A DNA stretch of 64,000 nt from 3-1-20CM-2-70-9 sp036002305 (GCA_036002305.1 DASYTL010000032.1:186001-250000); one strand, 5' to 3'; shown: positions 25,392 to 34,354, counted from the first letter of the stretch. Program-made: numbers and translations. The notes: a model not told the origin generated them from the letters alone.

Positions 25392-25844
25392 GTGGGTAGG
25401 ATTTTTCGCTTCGTGCATGCTTGGCATGACGACCTTGGCCAGTCCATGGTCGAGCTCGCGCTGCTCCTGCCCGTCCTGGTTTTCGGCCTGATCGGCGGCG
25501 CCGACCTGGCTCGAGCCTACGCCCTCCAGCTCGCCGTGCAGAACGGCGCGCGCGCCGGCGCGGAGAGCTACGCCATCGACTTCACGCCGACCCCGGCTGA
25601 GGCCGTCGCCCGTTCGATGGACGAGATGTCCCGCACGCCGGGGATGGACCCGAACTTCGCGACCATCACGGTCACGGTGGCACAGTCGGACGGGCTCACG
25701 CCGTGCATCTCGCCGCCCACCGTCGCGACGCCGTGCTTCGTCACGGTGCAGGTCGAATACCAGTTCCGGACGATCGTCCCCTGGCCGCTCGTCCCGAACG
25801 TCGCGAACTTCAACCGCATGACCACGATGAGGACCTTCTATTGA
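25392..25844 (+). CDS. TadE-like minor pilin (cluster 2, first)
   Basis: The protein has 150 residues. DDLGQSMVELALLLPVLVFGL carries the processing-site pattern G/QSMVEL with Glu at +5, then a transmembrane helix and LARAYALQLAVQNGARAGA, typical of TadE. The exported part has two Cys. The GTG at 25392 fits the promoter spacing; a second GTG at 25413 is possible. It starts a three-gene operon with the same order as the minus-strand cluster at 18.4-21.2 kb. Confidence 0.83.
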   Translation: MGRIFRFVHAWHDDLGQSMVELALLLPVLVFGLIGGADLARAYALQLAVQNGARAGAESYAIDFTPTPAEAVARSMDEMSRTPGMDPNFATITVTVAQSDGLTPCISPPTVATPCFVTVQVEYQFRTIVPWPLVPNVANFNRMTTMRTFY

Positions 25845-26320
25845 GCCGCCTCGTGCGCTTCTTCCACGAGCAAGGCACAGAGAACGAGCACGAGCGCGGT
25901 CAGTCGCTCGTCGAGTTCGCGCTGCTCCTCCCGTTGATGCTGCTCATCATCACGGGCCTGCTCGACGTCGCGCGCGCCGTCTGGCAGGAGAACACGCTCG
26001 CCTACGCGGCGCGCGAGGGCACCCGCTGGCTCATCGTTCACGGCTCCGCCGGCAGCCCGGCCACCGACGCGACCGACCCGAACGACCCGGTGGTCAATCA
26101 GGCCAAGACGATCGTCCGGCAGGCCGCGATCGGCGTGCAGAACGTCACGGTCACGGTCCAGTTCCCCGACTTCGTCGGGCCCACGCGGTGCAACGACCGC
26201 AACTGCCGCGTGATCGTCGACGCGTCCGCGCCCTTCGTCCCGCTTCCCTCGCAGTACCTGCTCGGCTCCGCGTACCAAATCACCCTCCGGGGAGGGTCTC
26301 AGTTGGTGATTCAGCGATGA
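25841..26320 (+). CDS. TadE-like minor pilin (cluster 2, second)
   Basis: HERGQSLVEFALLLPLMLLII has the G/QSLVEF prepilin-like site, a transmembrane helix and DVARAVWQENTLAYAAREGTRW, a TadE hallmark. The protein has 159 residues. The TTG at 25841 overlaps the upstream stop as TTGA; a GTG at 25853 is the alternative. Two Cys in RCNDRNC lie in the exported part. The downstream TadG start is in an ATGA overlap. Confidence 0.83.
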   Translation: MSRLVRFFHEQGTENEHERGQSLVEFALLLPLMLLIITGLLDVARAVWQENTLAYAAREGTRWLIVHGSAGSPATDATDPNDPVVNQAKTIVRQAAIGVQNVTVTVQFPDFVGPTRCNDRNCRVIVDASAPFVPLPSQYLLGSAYQITLRGGSQLVIQR

Positions 26321-27585
26321 ACAGCCTCCGTCGATTCTTCTTCGGACGCGAAGGCGAGCAAGGACAGGCCGTCGTGCTCTTCGCGATCCTGATGCTCGCC
26401 CTGCTCTTCGCCGTCGGTCTCGCGATCGACGCCGGGCAGCTCTACTCAGCCAAGCGCACCGAGCAGGAAGCGGCGGACGCGGCCGCATTCGCCGGCGCGG
26501 TCGTCCTCTACCAGGGCGGCACGAATGCGCAAGCCATCGCCGCGGCGACGGCCGACGCCACTTTGAACGGGTACACCCACGGTGTGAACAACACCGAGGT
26601 TTACGTGTACTCGCCGCCGATCTCCGGCTCCTACCAGAACAACCAGCATGTGGAGGTCGTGATCACGCGCCAGGTGAGGACCTCGCTCGTCCCGGCGCAG
26701 GCCGCGTTCAACCCGGTCCGCGCGCGCGGCGTGGCCGGCGCGGAGGCCCTCAACAACGGCTACGCCATCATGGCGCTCGACCGCGGGAATACCTGCAATG
26801 CGTTCATCACCTCCAGCAACGGCGACCTGCACCTCACCGGCGGGGGGATCCTCGTGAACTCGAGCTGCACGCCGAACGCGGCGAACAACAGTCAGAACGA
26901 CCCCGCCCGCTTCACGATCCAGTCCCCCTATAGCCTCGACGTGAACGGGGCTGCCACCGGGAGCTGGTTCACGATCCCGGTCAACACCGGGTACAACCAG
27001 GTCGCCGACCCGTTCGCCGGCTTCCCCAAGCCGAGCACGAGCGGCCTGCCCACCTGCAACTCGCTGGCGGCGTGCCGAGACGTCCTCGGTAACCAGAACC
27101 CGGGCGTCTACACGGTGAATCTCGGTGGCAACGGGACCCTCAGGCTCAATCCCGGCATCTACATCCTCAAGGCGGGCATGGACACGGCTGGGAACGCCGA
27201 CTTTGGCGGCACCGGCGTCTTCCTCTACAACACGTACATGACGTACCCGGCGGCCCCGGGCGCCCTCCCGGACTGCGGCATGATCAATCTGCAGGGAAAC
27301 GCGGCGAGCACGCTCTCGGCGCAGACGACCGGCACCTGGGCCAACCTGCTCGTCTACCAGGACCCCGCGTGCACCGACGAGATGAAGATCGGCGGGAACG
27401 CCAGCTTCACCGGCACCGGCTCGATCTACCTGCCGAACGCGCGGTTCCGGTTCGACGGCAACCCCTCGACCCTGAACGGTAGTCAGCTCATCGCGCAGAC
27501 CGTGGACATCCAGAACGGCAACATCACGATCAACTACAACCCGGTGAACACCGCGCAGCCGATCCTCCCGCGCCTCGCCGAATAA
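26317..27585 (+). CDS. TadG-like protein (cluster 2)
   Basis: The N-terminus QGQAVVLFAILMLALLFAVG and DAGQLYSAKRTEQEAADAAAFAGA are the TadG-like start. The rest of the 422 residues is an exported, Asn/Gly/Thr-rich region with repeated short motifs (for example NGDLHLTGGGILVNSS, NLGGNGTLRLNPGIYIL, LQGNAASTLSAQ) that suggest a right-handed beta-helix or similar repeat. Several Cys are present. It closes the operon, and a strong terminator follows. It is likely a surface or minor-pilin component. Confidence 0.82.
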   Translation: MNSLRRFFFGREGEQGQAVVLFAILMLALLFAVGLAIDAGQLYSAKRTEQEAADAAAFAGAVVLYQGGTNAQAIAAATADATLNGYTHGVNNTEVYVYSPPISGSYQNNQHVEVVITRQVRTSLVPAQAAFNPVRARGVAGAEALNNGYAIMALDRGNTCNAFITSSNGDLHLTGGGILVNSSCTPNAANNSQNDPARFTIQSPYSLDVNGAATGSWFTIPVNTGYNQVADPFAGFPKPSTSGLPTCNSLAACRDVLGNQNPGVYTVNLGGNGTLRLNPGIYILKAGMDTAGNADFGGTGVFLYNTYMTYPAAPGALPDCGMINLQGNAASTLSAQTTGTWANLLVYQDPACTDEMKIGGNASFTGTGSIYLPNARFRFDGNPSTLNGSQLIAQTVDIQNGNITINYNPVNTAQPILPRLAE

Positions 27586-27608
27586 GAACCATCCATCCCG
27601 AAGGGCTG

Positions 27609-27632
27609 AAGGGCCGCCGCAGGGCGGCCCTT
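27609..27632. terminator. Bidirectional terminator between TadG and DUF885 genes
   Basis: AAGGGCCGCC (27609-27618) and GGCGGCCCTT (27623-27632) form a perfect 10-bp stem with a 4-nt loop. On the plus strand a T-containing run (CTTCATCTCT) follows. On the minus strand it lies just past the DUF885 stop. It can serve both convergent genes. Confidence 0.75.
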
Positions 27633-27640
27633 CTTCATCT

Positions 27641-29203
27641 CTAGAGACCGAGCTCGCGCTCGAGCAGCTTCGGCGGGAGCGAGCCCGCGCCGAGCAGCCG
27701 GTCGTGGAAGAGGCGCATTCCCCACCCCTGCGCGCGCGCCCTGTCGCGCAGCCCGAGGATCGCGGCGCGGCCGAGGGCGTAGCTCGAGGGCTGCAGCGGG
27801 GTGAGCGTGTAGCGGTGGACCTCGGCCAGCGCGTTCGGCGGCTCCAACCGAGGCCGCTCGACCATGAACGCCACCGCCTCGTTGAAGCTCATCTCGCCGG
27901 TCGAGAGACCCACGTCGACGATCACACGCGCCGCGCGCCAGAGCAGGTCCTTGAGGCGGAGCAGGCGCGTCGCCGGGGCATCCAGGTAGCCCAGATCGGT
28001 CATGAGCTCCTCGACGTAGAGACCCCAGCCCTCGACCATCAGGTTGGAGCGAAGGGCCTTGCGCACCATCGAGAGATTGTCCGCCGCGACGGTCAGCTGC
28101 AGGTGATGGCCCGGATAGCCCTCGTGGCAGGCGATCACCGCGATGCCCGCGCGCGGATGGCCCTCGAGCCGCTCGCGCTTGGTCTTCTCGTCCTCGTCGG
28201 CCGTCGGGAGCGTCACCCAGAACCGACCCCTGCGCGCCGACTCGAACGGCGCCGCGCCGACGTACGCCGCGTAGGGGTACGTGGGCCGCTGGAACTCGGG
28301 CATCGCCTCCACCACCAGGTCCTCGCCGTACGGGATCGTGGCGAGCCCGGCGGTCGCGACCGCCTCGCGCGACCGTTCCATCTCGAGGCGGTACGTCTCG
28401 ACGAGGGTGTGCTCCGATGGGTGGTCCTCGCGCAGCTCGGCGATCGCGGCGCGCCAGTCGGCGTACCCCATCTCGCGCGAAGCCTCCGCGACCGCGGCCT
28501 CGGTCTCGCGATAGAAGTCGTCGCCCCACGCGCGCAGTGACGCGGCGTCATGGTCGAGGAGCTCCTTCTCGCGCAGCCAGGCGTCCGTCGCGTCGCGGCC
28601 GATCGCGAAGGTGCCGCGCGCACGCGGCCGAAGCTCGTCGCGCAGCCACGACTGAAAGGAGTAGAGCGCGGCGGCGGCCGCGTCGGCGGTGAGGCGGAAC
28701 GCGCGCTCGGCCGCGCGCTCGAGGGCCGTGCCACGCGGCAGCATCGCCGGCGCTCCCTCCCGAAGGAACTCGGCGCCGGCCGGCACCGACCGCAGCGCGA
28801 TGTCGATCCATTGCGGCGGAACGAGCGCGCCATCGAGGTTCGCCTTCGCTGCCGCGATGACCCCGGGCGCGTCGGTCAGGCGCTCGGCCAGCGTGGCCAC
28901 GCGCTCGGCGAGCGGCGCGTGCTCGCGGAGGAAGAGGTAGTACGCGCCGCGCGTGATCGCGTCGGAATAGAGCGTGGGCTGCCTGCGCCAGCGCGCGAAC
29001 GGCCGGAGCGCGCGGTCGCCGCGCAGCTCCGCGAGCATCAGCCTGCGGTCGACGCTTTCGCTCGGGGTGAGCTCGCTCGTGTCGAGCTGCTCGAGGCGCG
29101 TGAGCCAGTCGTCGGTGAATTGGTCTCGCGCGCTGAAGCCGTCGGCGCTCAGGTCACCGAGACGGTGGTCGTGGTCGTGGATGCCCGCGATCGTCGCGGC
29201 CAC
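27641..29203 (-). CDS. DUF885 family protein, predicted metallopeptidase-like
   Basis: Family hallmarks are IHDHDHRLGDLSADG near the N-terminus and HEGYPGHHLQ (an HExxH-like zinc site) near residue 355, with a downstream EGWGLYVEELM that supplies a further Glu. DUF885 proteins are thought to be peptidases, but activity is not established for most. The GTG at 29203 is the only standard start in frame. Yet about 20 in-frame residues upstream (FGQLAYEFVHGRYALDPV) look like the family N-terminus, running back to the tatA stop at 29264, so the true start may be upstream with an unusual codon. Confidence 0.85.
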   Translation of the reverse strand: MAATIAGIHDHDHRLGDLSADGFSARDQFTDDWLTRLEQLDTSELTPSESVDRRLMLAELRGDRALRPFARWRRQPTLYSDAITRGAYYLFLREHAPLAERVATLAERLTDAPGVIAAAKANLDGALVPPQWIDIALRSVPAGAEFLREGAPAMLPRGTALERAAERAFRLTADAAAAALYSFQSWLRDELRPRARGTFAIGRDATDAWLREKELLDHDAASLRAWGDDFYRETEAAVAEASREMGYADWRAAIAELREDHPSEHTLVETYRLEMERSREAVATAGLATIPYGEDLVVEAMPEFQRPTYPYAAYVGAAPFESARRGRFWVTLPTADEDEKTKRERLEGHPRAGIAVIACHEGYPGHHLQLTVAADNLSMVRKALRSNLMVEGWGLYVEELMTDLGYLDAPATRLLRLKDLLWRAARVIVDVGLSTGEMSFNEAVAFMVERPRLEPPNALAEVHRYTLTPLQPSSYALGRAAILGLRDRARAQGWGMRLFHDRLLGAGSLPPKLLERELGL

Positions 29204-29263
29204 CGGATCGAGCGCGTAGCGCCCGTGGACGAACTCGTAGGCGAGCTGGCCGAACCCCGTCTG

Positions 29264-29545
29264 TTAGAGCGCTTGCCCGCAGTTCGTGCAGAACTTGGCG
29301 TCGCTCGGGTTGGGCCGGCCGCAGCTCTTGCAGTAGACCGTCGTGCTCGGCGCGGGCGGCGCCGCCGACGCGGTCCCTGTCGTCGCCGACGTCGCGGACG
29401 CGGGCTTATCGCTCGTCGACTCGTCACGGAAGCTGCGCACGCCGCGGCCGAGCTGACCGAGCACGTCGGGAAGCTTCCCCGCACCGAAGACGATCAGCAC
29501 GACCGCCAGGATGAGGAGGAGCTCCGGACCACCAATGTTGGGCAT
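29264..29545 (-). CDS. tatA: TatA-like protein with C-terminal zinc ribbon
   Basis: Residues 1-40 are classical TatA/TatE: GGPELLLILAVVLIVFGAGKLPDVL forms the membrane helix, hinge (FGAGKLP) and amphipathic helix. A Ser/Thr/Ala-rich linker (45-68) leads to two CxxC pairs, YCKSCGRPNPSDAKFCTNCG, a zinc ribbon. TatA multimers make the twin-arginine export pore, and a zinc ribbon is not part of the classical protein. A GGGAG sequence lies before the ATG, with a TAGACT hexamer about 44 nt upstream. No tatC is in the window. The ABC binding protein at 43.8 kb has a Tat-type signal. Confidence 0.88.
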   Translation of the reverse strand: MPNIGGPELLLILAVVLIVFGAGKLPDVLGQLGRGVRSFRDESTSDKPASATSATTGTASAAPPAPSTTVYCKSCGRPNPSDAKFCTNCGQAL

Positions 29546-29600
29546 CGTTCACTCCCTCGCGCCCCGAGGGCGCCTCGATTCATCCTCAGTCTACGCACCA

Positions 29601-30404
29601 TCACACGAAAAGCCCGTCGAGAAGTCCGAGGAAGAGCGGTATGACGACGAGGAGCATCAGCGCTGGCAGGTAGCAGAGCACAAGCACGAGCGCGAGCCGA
29701 GTCTCCACCTGCCCGGCGGCCGCCAGGCCTTGCGCGCGCTCCGCGGCTCGCACCCGATCACGCTCGTCGCGCAACACGGTCAAAGCGCCGCGACCGAGAT
29801 CGCGCGAGCGCTCGAGCTCCGCCGCGATCGTCGCGAGCTGGGCAAGGCCGGCGGCTTCCGACTCCCGTGCGAGGGCACCGAAGAGCGGAGCGCCGAGGGA
29901 ATACGAACGCGAGGCGCGCGCGAGCGCGGCATCGATGAGAGAGGCGCCGATTCCCCGCGCGGCGATCGAGACGAGCGCGGTCTCGACCGGACGGCCACTC
30001 GCGACCAGCGCCTCGGCCCATTCCACGAGAGTGATCAGCCCCTGATCCGCGTCGGCGCGCCGACGCGCCGCAACGCGCTCGACGTACAGGGTCGGCAAGA
30101 CGAAGCCCGCATAGGTGGCGGTGATGACGAGGAGTGGTCCGATCGGAAGAATCAACGCGATCGTCGCCGCCACGACCGCGCCCGTCAGGGCACCGACCAG
30201 CTTGGCGCGGACCAGATCACCATCGCTCCAGCCGAGACCGCTCCGGGCGAGATCTCTCGTAGTCAAGACGGAGCGGAGCCGTCCTCGCACGATCGCAGGT
30301 GGGGCGAGCATCAGGAGCCTGCGCCGGACGGCCGACGGAGGATGGCTCGCGAGGATCGCCGCCGCAGTTGAGACGGCCGCAAGGAGCGACCCGATGATGT
30401 TCAA
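29601..30404 (-). CDS. tadC: TadC-like type II/IVc secretion inner-membrane protein
   Basis: This T2SSF-domain protein (267 residues) has a hydrophobic N-terminus, the cytoplasmic helical domain with VEWAEALVASGRPVETAL and GALARESEAAGLAQLATIAAELERSRDLG, and two C-terminal hydrophobic helices. Together with TadB it forms the platform that couples the ATPase to pilus assembly. The ATG is in an overlap of 4 nt with tadB. It is the last gene of the flp-tad operon on the minus strand. Confidence 0.88.
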   Translation of the reverse strand: MNIIGSLLAAVSTAAAILASHPPSAVRRRLLMLAPPAIVRGRLRSVLTTRDLARSGLGWSDGDLVRAKLVGALTGAVVAATIALILPIGPLLVITATYAGFVLPTLYVERVAARRRADADQGLITLVEWAEALVASGRPVETALVSIAARGIGASLIDAALARASRSYSLGAPLFGALARESEAAGLAQLATIAAELERSRDLGRGALTVLRDERDRVRAAERAQGLAAAGQVETRLALVLVLCYLPALMLLVVIPLFLGLLDGLFV

Positions 30405-31240
30405 CGTAGCCTTCCAGCGAACGCGCGCCGGGTCGCGAGAACGCCGATGACCTCCAGCGCGATCGCGGCAGGCACCAGAACCGTGCGGCCGAGCGGTCCC
30501 GCGAGCGTGGCGCCGAGTGAAGGCACGGTCAGGGCCAGATACATCGAGAGTGCCGGGACGATCGCGGCGAGCAGCAGGACCTGCGAGCGCAAGCCGCTCG
30601 TGCGCGCGCGCACCTCCTCTTCGAGCCGCTCCTCGAACGCGAGGCGATCGGCCACCGCGCCCACCAGCACGGCGGCGCGATCGCCCGGCAGGCGTGACGC
30701 GACGCCGATGGCGAGGGTCTCGACCGCCATTCGTACGCGCCCGTCCTGTGCGCGAGACGCGGACGAGCGGAGCGCCTCATCGAGGGGCGCTCCGAGATCG
30801 AACTCGCGAAGTGCATCCGCGAATGGCCGACGCGCCAACGGATCGTCGCTCGCGTCGATCGCTCGGCGCAGCGCCTCGGCCAGAGAGCGGCCTGAGCGCA
30901 GCCCGGCCTCGGTCGCGCGAACGAGCCGCGTCGTGCCGAGACGACTTCGCCGCCGCGCGGTTTGCGCCCGCGAGCGAGCCGCGATAGAGGGCGCGATCAC
31001 GGCGGCGAACATCGCGGCCGCGGGCGGGAATCCAACGGAGAAGGCCAGCGCCGCGGCGACGACCACGCAGACCGCCCTGATCCCCTCCCATTCCCAGAGC
31101 GATCGGGGCCAGCCAGCGTCTCCCAAAGCGTGCATATCCGGATGCCGCCCGGGGAGCGAGACCTCGCGGGCGCGCGGGGCCAAGAGCGAACACGTCACCG
31201 CAAGCGCCACGGCGAGCGCCCCGGCCATGGCGATGCTCAT
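30401..31240 (-). CDS. tadB: TadB-like type II/IVc secretion inner-membrane protein
   Basis: This is a T2SSF-domain protein of 279 residues and the partner of TadC. Two hydrophobic segments lie in the first 90 residues, the cytoplasmic domain contains EAGLRSGRSLAEALRRAID and LGAPLDEALRSSASR, and two further hydrophobic segments end the protein. It overlaps cpaF and tadC by 4 nt each, so the three are coupled. It forms the membrane platform of the tad pilus. Confidence 0.88.
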   Translation of the reverse strand: MSIAMAGALAVALAVTCSLLAPRAREVSLPGRHPDMHALGDAGWPRSLWEWEGIRAVCVVVAAALAFSVGFPPAAAMFAAVIAPSIAARSRAQTARRRSRLGTTRLVRATEAGLRSGRSLAEALRRAIDASDDPLARRPFADALREFDLGAPLDEALRSSASRAQDGRVRMAVETLAIGVASRLPGDRAAVLVGAVADRLAFEERLEEEVRARTSGLRSQVLLLAAIVPALSMYLALTVPSLGATLAGPLGRTVLVPAAIALEVIGVLATRRAFAGRLR

Positions 31241-32379
31241 CGCAATCGCTGAGTCAGCCGGGTCGGCATGCGCACCGCTCGCTCGCCGGCGCGCCAGAGG
31301 CTCGCGACACCGCTGTCCTCAACCGCGGCGATCTCGCGCACCGACCGGATTCCGTCGCGATCGCGGGCGACGTGCACGAGGATGTCGATCGTTTGTACGA
31401 CGTGACGCGAGATGGCCGAGTCCGCGAGCTCGCCGGCCCGCGCGAGGAGCAGACCGAGCCGGTCGAGCGCGCCCTGCGCCGATCCGGCGTGGATCGTCGT
31501 GAGCGCACCGTCGTGCCCCGTGCTGAGAGCCTCGAGCAGCGCGGACGCCTCACGCGGCGTTCGCACTTCGCCGACGAGGATGCGGTCCGGCCGCATCCGC
31601 AGCGCGTTGGCCACGAGCTCAGCGGTGCCGACCCCGCCTCCCTCTCGAGCCGGAACGCACTCGAGATGCACCGTGTGCGAATGCGGGAGGACCAACTCGT
31701 TGGTGTCCTCGATGACGACCAGCCGCTCGTCGCCAGGGATCGCCGCGGCAAGCGAACGCAGCAGAGTGCTCTTTCCTGATCCTGTCGGGCCGCTGACCAA
31801 GACATTCGCGCGCGCCCGCACACATGCCTCCAGCAAGGCGGCGGCGTCGCCGTGTAGGCCGCTCGCCGACCAGGACAAGGTCGGACCGCGGAGCGGCACC
31901 GACATCCGCCGAAACTTTCTTATCGATAGGCTCGGGCCGCCGATCGGCGCGATCACCGCGTTCGCGCGGCTGCCGTCGCGCATCCGCGCGTCGACGAAGG
32001 GTCTTTCGAGAGTGAGCTCCCGGCCGACGCTGGCCGCGATTCGATGAGCCAGCTCCGCGACCTCATCAACGCTCCGGAAGGAGACCTCCGCGCGGACCAG
32101 TCGTCCCGCACGTTCGCAGAAGACGTCGGAGGGGCTGTTCACGAGCACGTCGGTCACGTCCGGGTCGTCGAGGAGAGGCTGTAGCGGCCCGAAGCCGAAG
32201 AGCTCGGCGCACATCGCGTCAAGCTCGCCGTCCTCGATCCCGACCCCCGCCGACGCGCGGACGCGCTCTCTGAGCAACGCGCGGCGCGTGGGGTCCGCGT
32301 ATACGGCGAGGAGACCGGCGGGATCGACGCCCGTGGCGACCTCGGCGCGCACGCGCGCGACGAGTGCGGGATCGGTCAA
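31237..32379 (-). CDS. cpaF: CpaF/TadA family secretion ATPase
   Basis: This is the hexameric motor ATPase of the tad pilus (380 residues). Walker A is GPTGSGKST near residue 196. The Asp box reads VVIEDTNELVLP, Walker B is RPDRILVGEVRTPREA, and the His box is TTIHAGSAQGALDRL. The N-terminal domain has the CpaF pattern FGPLQPLLDDPDVTDVLVN. A single such ATPase serves both assembly and retraction in tad systems. Its overlaps with tadZ and tadB indicate one operon. Confidence 0.95.
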   Translation of the reverse strand: MTDPALVARVRAEVATGVDPAGLLAVYADPTRRALLRERVRASAGVGIEDGELDAMCAELFGFGPLQPLLDDPDVTDVLVNSPSDVFCERAGRLVRAEVSFRSVDEVAELAHRIAASVGRELTLERPFVDARMRDGSRANAVIAPIGGPSLSIRKFRRMSVPLRGPTLSWSASGLHGDAAALLEACVRARANVLVSGPTGSGKSTLLRSLAAAIPGDERLVVIEDTNELVLPHSHTVHLECVPAREGGGVGTAELVANALRMRPDRILVGEVRTPREASALLEALSTGHDGALTTIHAGSAQGALDRLGLLLARAGELADSAISRHVVQTIDILVHVARDRDGIRSVREIAAVEDSGVASLWRAGERAVRMPTRLTQRLR

Positions 32380-33161
32380 CCGATTGCGCGGAGCAGCGAG
32401 TCGATCGACCGCAGCGTCGGCCCGCGAGCGGCGAACGCATCATCGGCGAGATAAGGGTCGTGAGGGATCGCCGCGAGGAGCGGGAACCCGACCCGCTGTG
32501 CGATCCGCGCCGCATCGTCCTCGCTCGCCCCGGTGACGACGAGCCCCACGGCGCACGGCGACGCTCGAAGGAGCGGAACCGCGCAGAACGCGGCTTGGAG
32601 CTGAGACGAACGGGGCCCGCTGACGAGGCAGAGCCGATCGAGGGAAGCAAGAATCGTCGGGTCGAGGGCATCGGCGCCGGCCCCCAGATCGAGCACCGCC
32701 GCTCGACCCGCGGCACACGAATCCACCACGCCGACGAGCCGATCGGCGTCGAACGTCGCGTGGAGCGACGGAGCGCCTGGCAGGAAAAGGACGGCCGACC
32801 AGCGGGACACGAGCTCGCGCTCCCGGCCGGGTTGGAGCAGCGCATCGGCGACGCTGGCCGCCGCGAGGCCTGCCCGAAGTGCGAGCGAGGGCGCCCAGCG
32901 GTCGAGGTCGACGAGGAGGGGCGCTTCACCCCCCGCCGCCGATCGATGAGCGAGCAGCGCCGCCACGGTGCTCGCGCCGGTGCCGGCCGCAAGGGACCAG
33001 AATCCCACCCGCGATCCTTTGCGCAGCGCGGCGGGCCGCGCCGGCGTGAGCGGCGCGAGCGGCTCCGTCCGCCCGGTCGCCTCGCGCATGAGGGCCAGCG
33101 CGACAGCGGCGAGCGGCGATGCGTCGAGGAACGCGCGGAGCCGGCTCAGGCGAACAGCCAT
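32376..33161 (-). CDS. TadZ/CpaE-like P-loop protein with degenerate Walker A
   Basis: The position just before cpaF and a ParA/MinD-like plan identify this as TadZ/CpaE, which places the pilus at the cell pole. The P-loop is SLAAGTGASTVAALLA, where the usual lysine of GKT/GKST is Ala, so ATP binding may be lost. DLDRWAPSLALRAGL corresponds to the switch I region and DLGAGADALDP to the switch II region. The receiver-like domain of some CpaE proteins is absent; the first 50 residues are helical. The ATG at 33161 overlaps the upstream gene by 16 nt. Confidence 0.78.
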   Translation of the reverse strand: MAVRLSRLRAFLDASPLAAVALALMREATGRTEPLAPLTPARPAALRKGSRVGFWSLAAGTGASTVAALLAHRSAAGGEAPLLVDLDRWAPSLALRAGLAAASVADALLQPGRERELVSRWSAVLFLPGAPSLHATFDADRLVGVVDSCAAGRAAVLDLGAGADALDPTILASLDRLCLVSGPRSSQLQAAFCAVPLLRASPCAVGLVVTGASEDDAARIAQRVGFPLLAAIPHDPYLADDAFAARGPTLRSIDSLLRAIG

Positions 33162-33703
33162 CGCGCGAGCAGGCCCTGATGGACGAGGGCGCGGTGCTCT
33201 GGCGGAGATCCGATCGCCGCTCTGTCGAACACCACCGGCCGGAGCGCACGGCGCGCGTCCGCGCTTCGCAGCACCTCCCGCGTCGTCCACGCGCGCCGAC
33301 GCCAGCCGATGGCGGCATCGACGCCGCGGAGGAGGTCGCGCACCAGGACGCGGCGCGTCACGCTCGGCCGTCGCCACGGTACTGACCGAAGGAGCCGCTG
33401 AGTCTCCAGGCCGAGAGGTAGCGCTCGAACGTGCACGAGGTCGAGCGACAGGGCCCCGAGCGGCAGGGGTGCGAGGTCGCGGCCAAGCGCGACACATGTG
33501 GAAGGGTCGGGCGCAAGGGCGCGCTGGGCGCCGTTCGCGCGCACTCCCGCGAATGCGAGGAGCCGCTGCGCGCGTTCGGCGTCCGCGTCAGCCACCTCGA
33601 GAAACGCGCCCTCGGGTGTGCGGGCGAGGGTCACCGATCCGATGGCCGCGATGGCGGCGTCCACGGCTCCATCGGCGAGGCGCCTGCAGGAGAGGACCGC
33701 CAC
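33146..33703 (-). CDS. Unrecognised protein in the tad operon
   Basis: This 185-residue protein is rich in Ala, Arg and Leu, with no signal peptide or membrane helix. I do not recognise a family. It starts at GTG directly after the cpaB stop (zero gap) and overlaps tadZ by 16 nt, so it belongs to the operon and may be an accessory factor of pilus assembly. The second half is very Arg-rich (WRRPSVTRRVLVRDLLRG). Confidence 0.65.
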   Translation of the reverse strand: MAVLSCRRLADGAVDAAIAAIGSVTLARTPEGAFLEVADADAERAQRLLAFAGVRANGAQRALAPDPSTCVALGRDLAPLPLGALSLDLVHVRALPLGLETQRLLRSVPWRRPSVTRRVLVRDLLRGVDAAIGWRRRAWTTREVLRSADARRALRPVVFDRAAIGSPPEHRALVHQGLLARWLFA

Positions 33704-34354
33704 TCAGCGCGATCCGGCGAAGGCCAGCACGAACGTGCTCGTGGCGATCCGATCGGCGAGCCGTACCTCGTCGGCCGGCTCGATGGCGATCACCACGCTC
33801 CCGATGCGTTCGGTGAATCCGGCCGTGCCGGTCTTCGACGCGGTCGGCAACACGTGCGGAGCGCCAGTCTCGGTGCGTACGTCGAGGACGAGGGCGGACT
33901 GCAGGAGCAGCTCTGTCGTGCGGCCGGCCGGCGCGCGGCCCGCGACTGGGACCGCGAGGACGTCGATACGTGCGCCTGGCACGATCGCACCACCGACCGC
34001 CTGTCCGGCCGCCACGGGCAGCGCGACGGCGCGCATTCCGATGGGGAGAGCGAGCCCGGTGTGGAACGCCGCGGCATCATCGGACAGCGCCGCGATGAGC
34101 ACGACTTGCCCGCGCCAGAGCGGGGCACGCGGGATCTTTCCCACCGCGGCGGTCGTCTCTGACAGAGCCCCGGCCGGGACGACGTCGCTCGGAAGGGACG
34201 CGATCACGAGGTCGTCGTTGACGAGCGCATGCGTCGCATCGAGGTCACGGGCCGCCATCACGACCGGCGTGCGTTGAGCACCCACGTAATAGAGGACTCC
34301 GGCGAGGGCGCCGGATGCGAGCGCCAGCGCGACGAGGGCACGTTGTCCGATCAA
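33704..34354 (-). CDS. cpaB: CpaB/RcpC-like SAF-domain protein
   Basis: This protein has an N-terminal membrane helix (ALVALALASGALAGVLYYVG), then a SAF domain (VVMAARDLDATHALVNDDL) and a RcpC-like region (MRAVALPVAAGQAVGGAIVPGARIDVLA). CpaB is a conserved tad assembly protein on the outer face of the membrane. The TTG at 34354 overlaps the upstream stop as TTGA. The 216-residue length is a little short. No CpaC secretin follows, which fits a single-membrane cell. Confidence 0.85.
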   Translation of the reverse strand: MIGQRALVALALASGALAGVLYYVGAQRTPVVMAARDLDATHALVNDDLVIASLPSDVVPAGALSETTAAVGKIPRAPLWRGQVVLIAALSDDAAAFHTGLALPIGMRAVALPVAAGQAVGGAIVPGARIDVLAVPVAGRAPAGRTTELLLQSALVLDVRTETGAPHVLPTASKTGTAGFTERIGSVVIAIEPADEVRLADRIATSTFVLAFAGSR

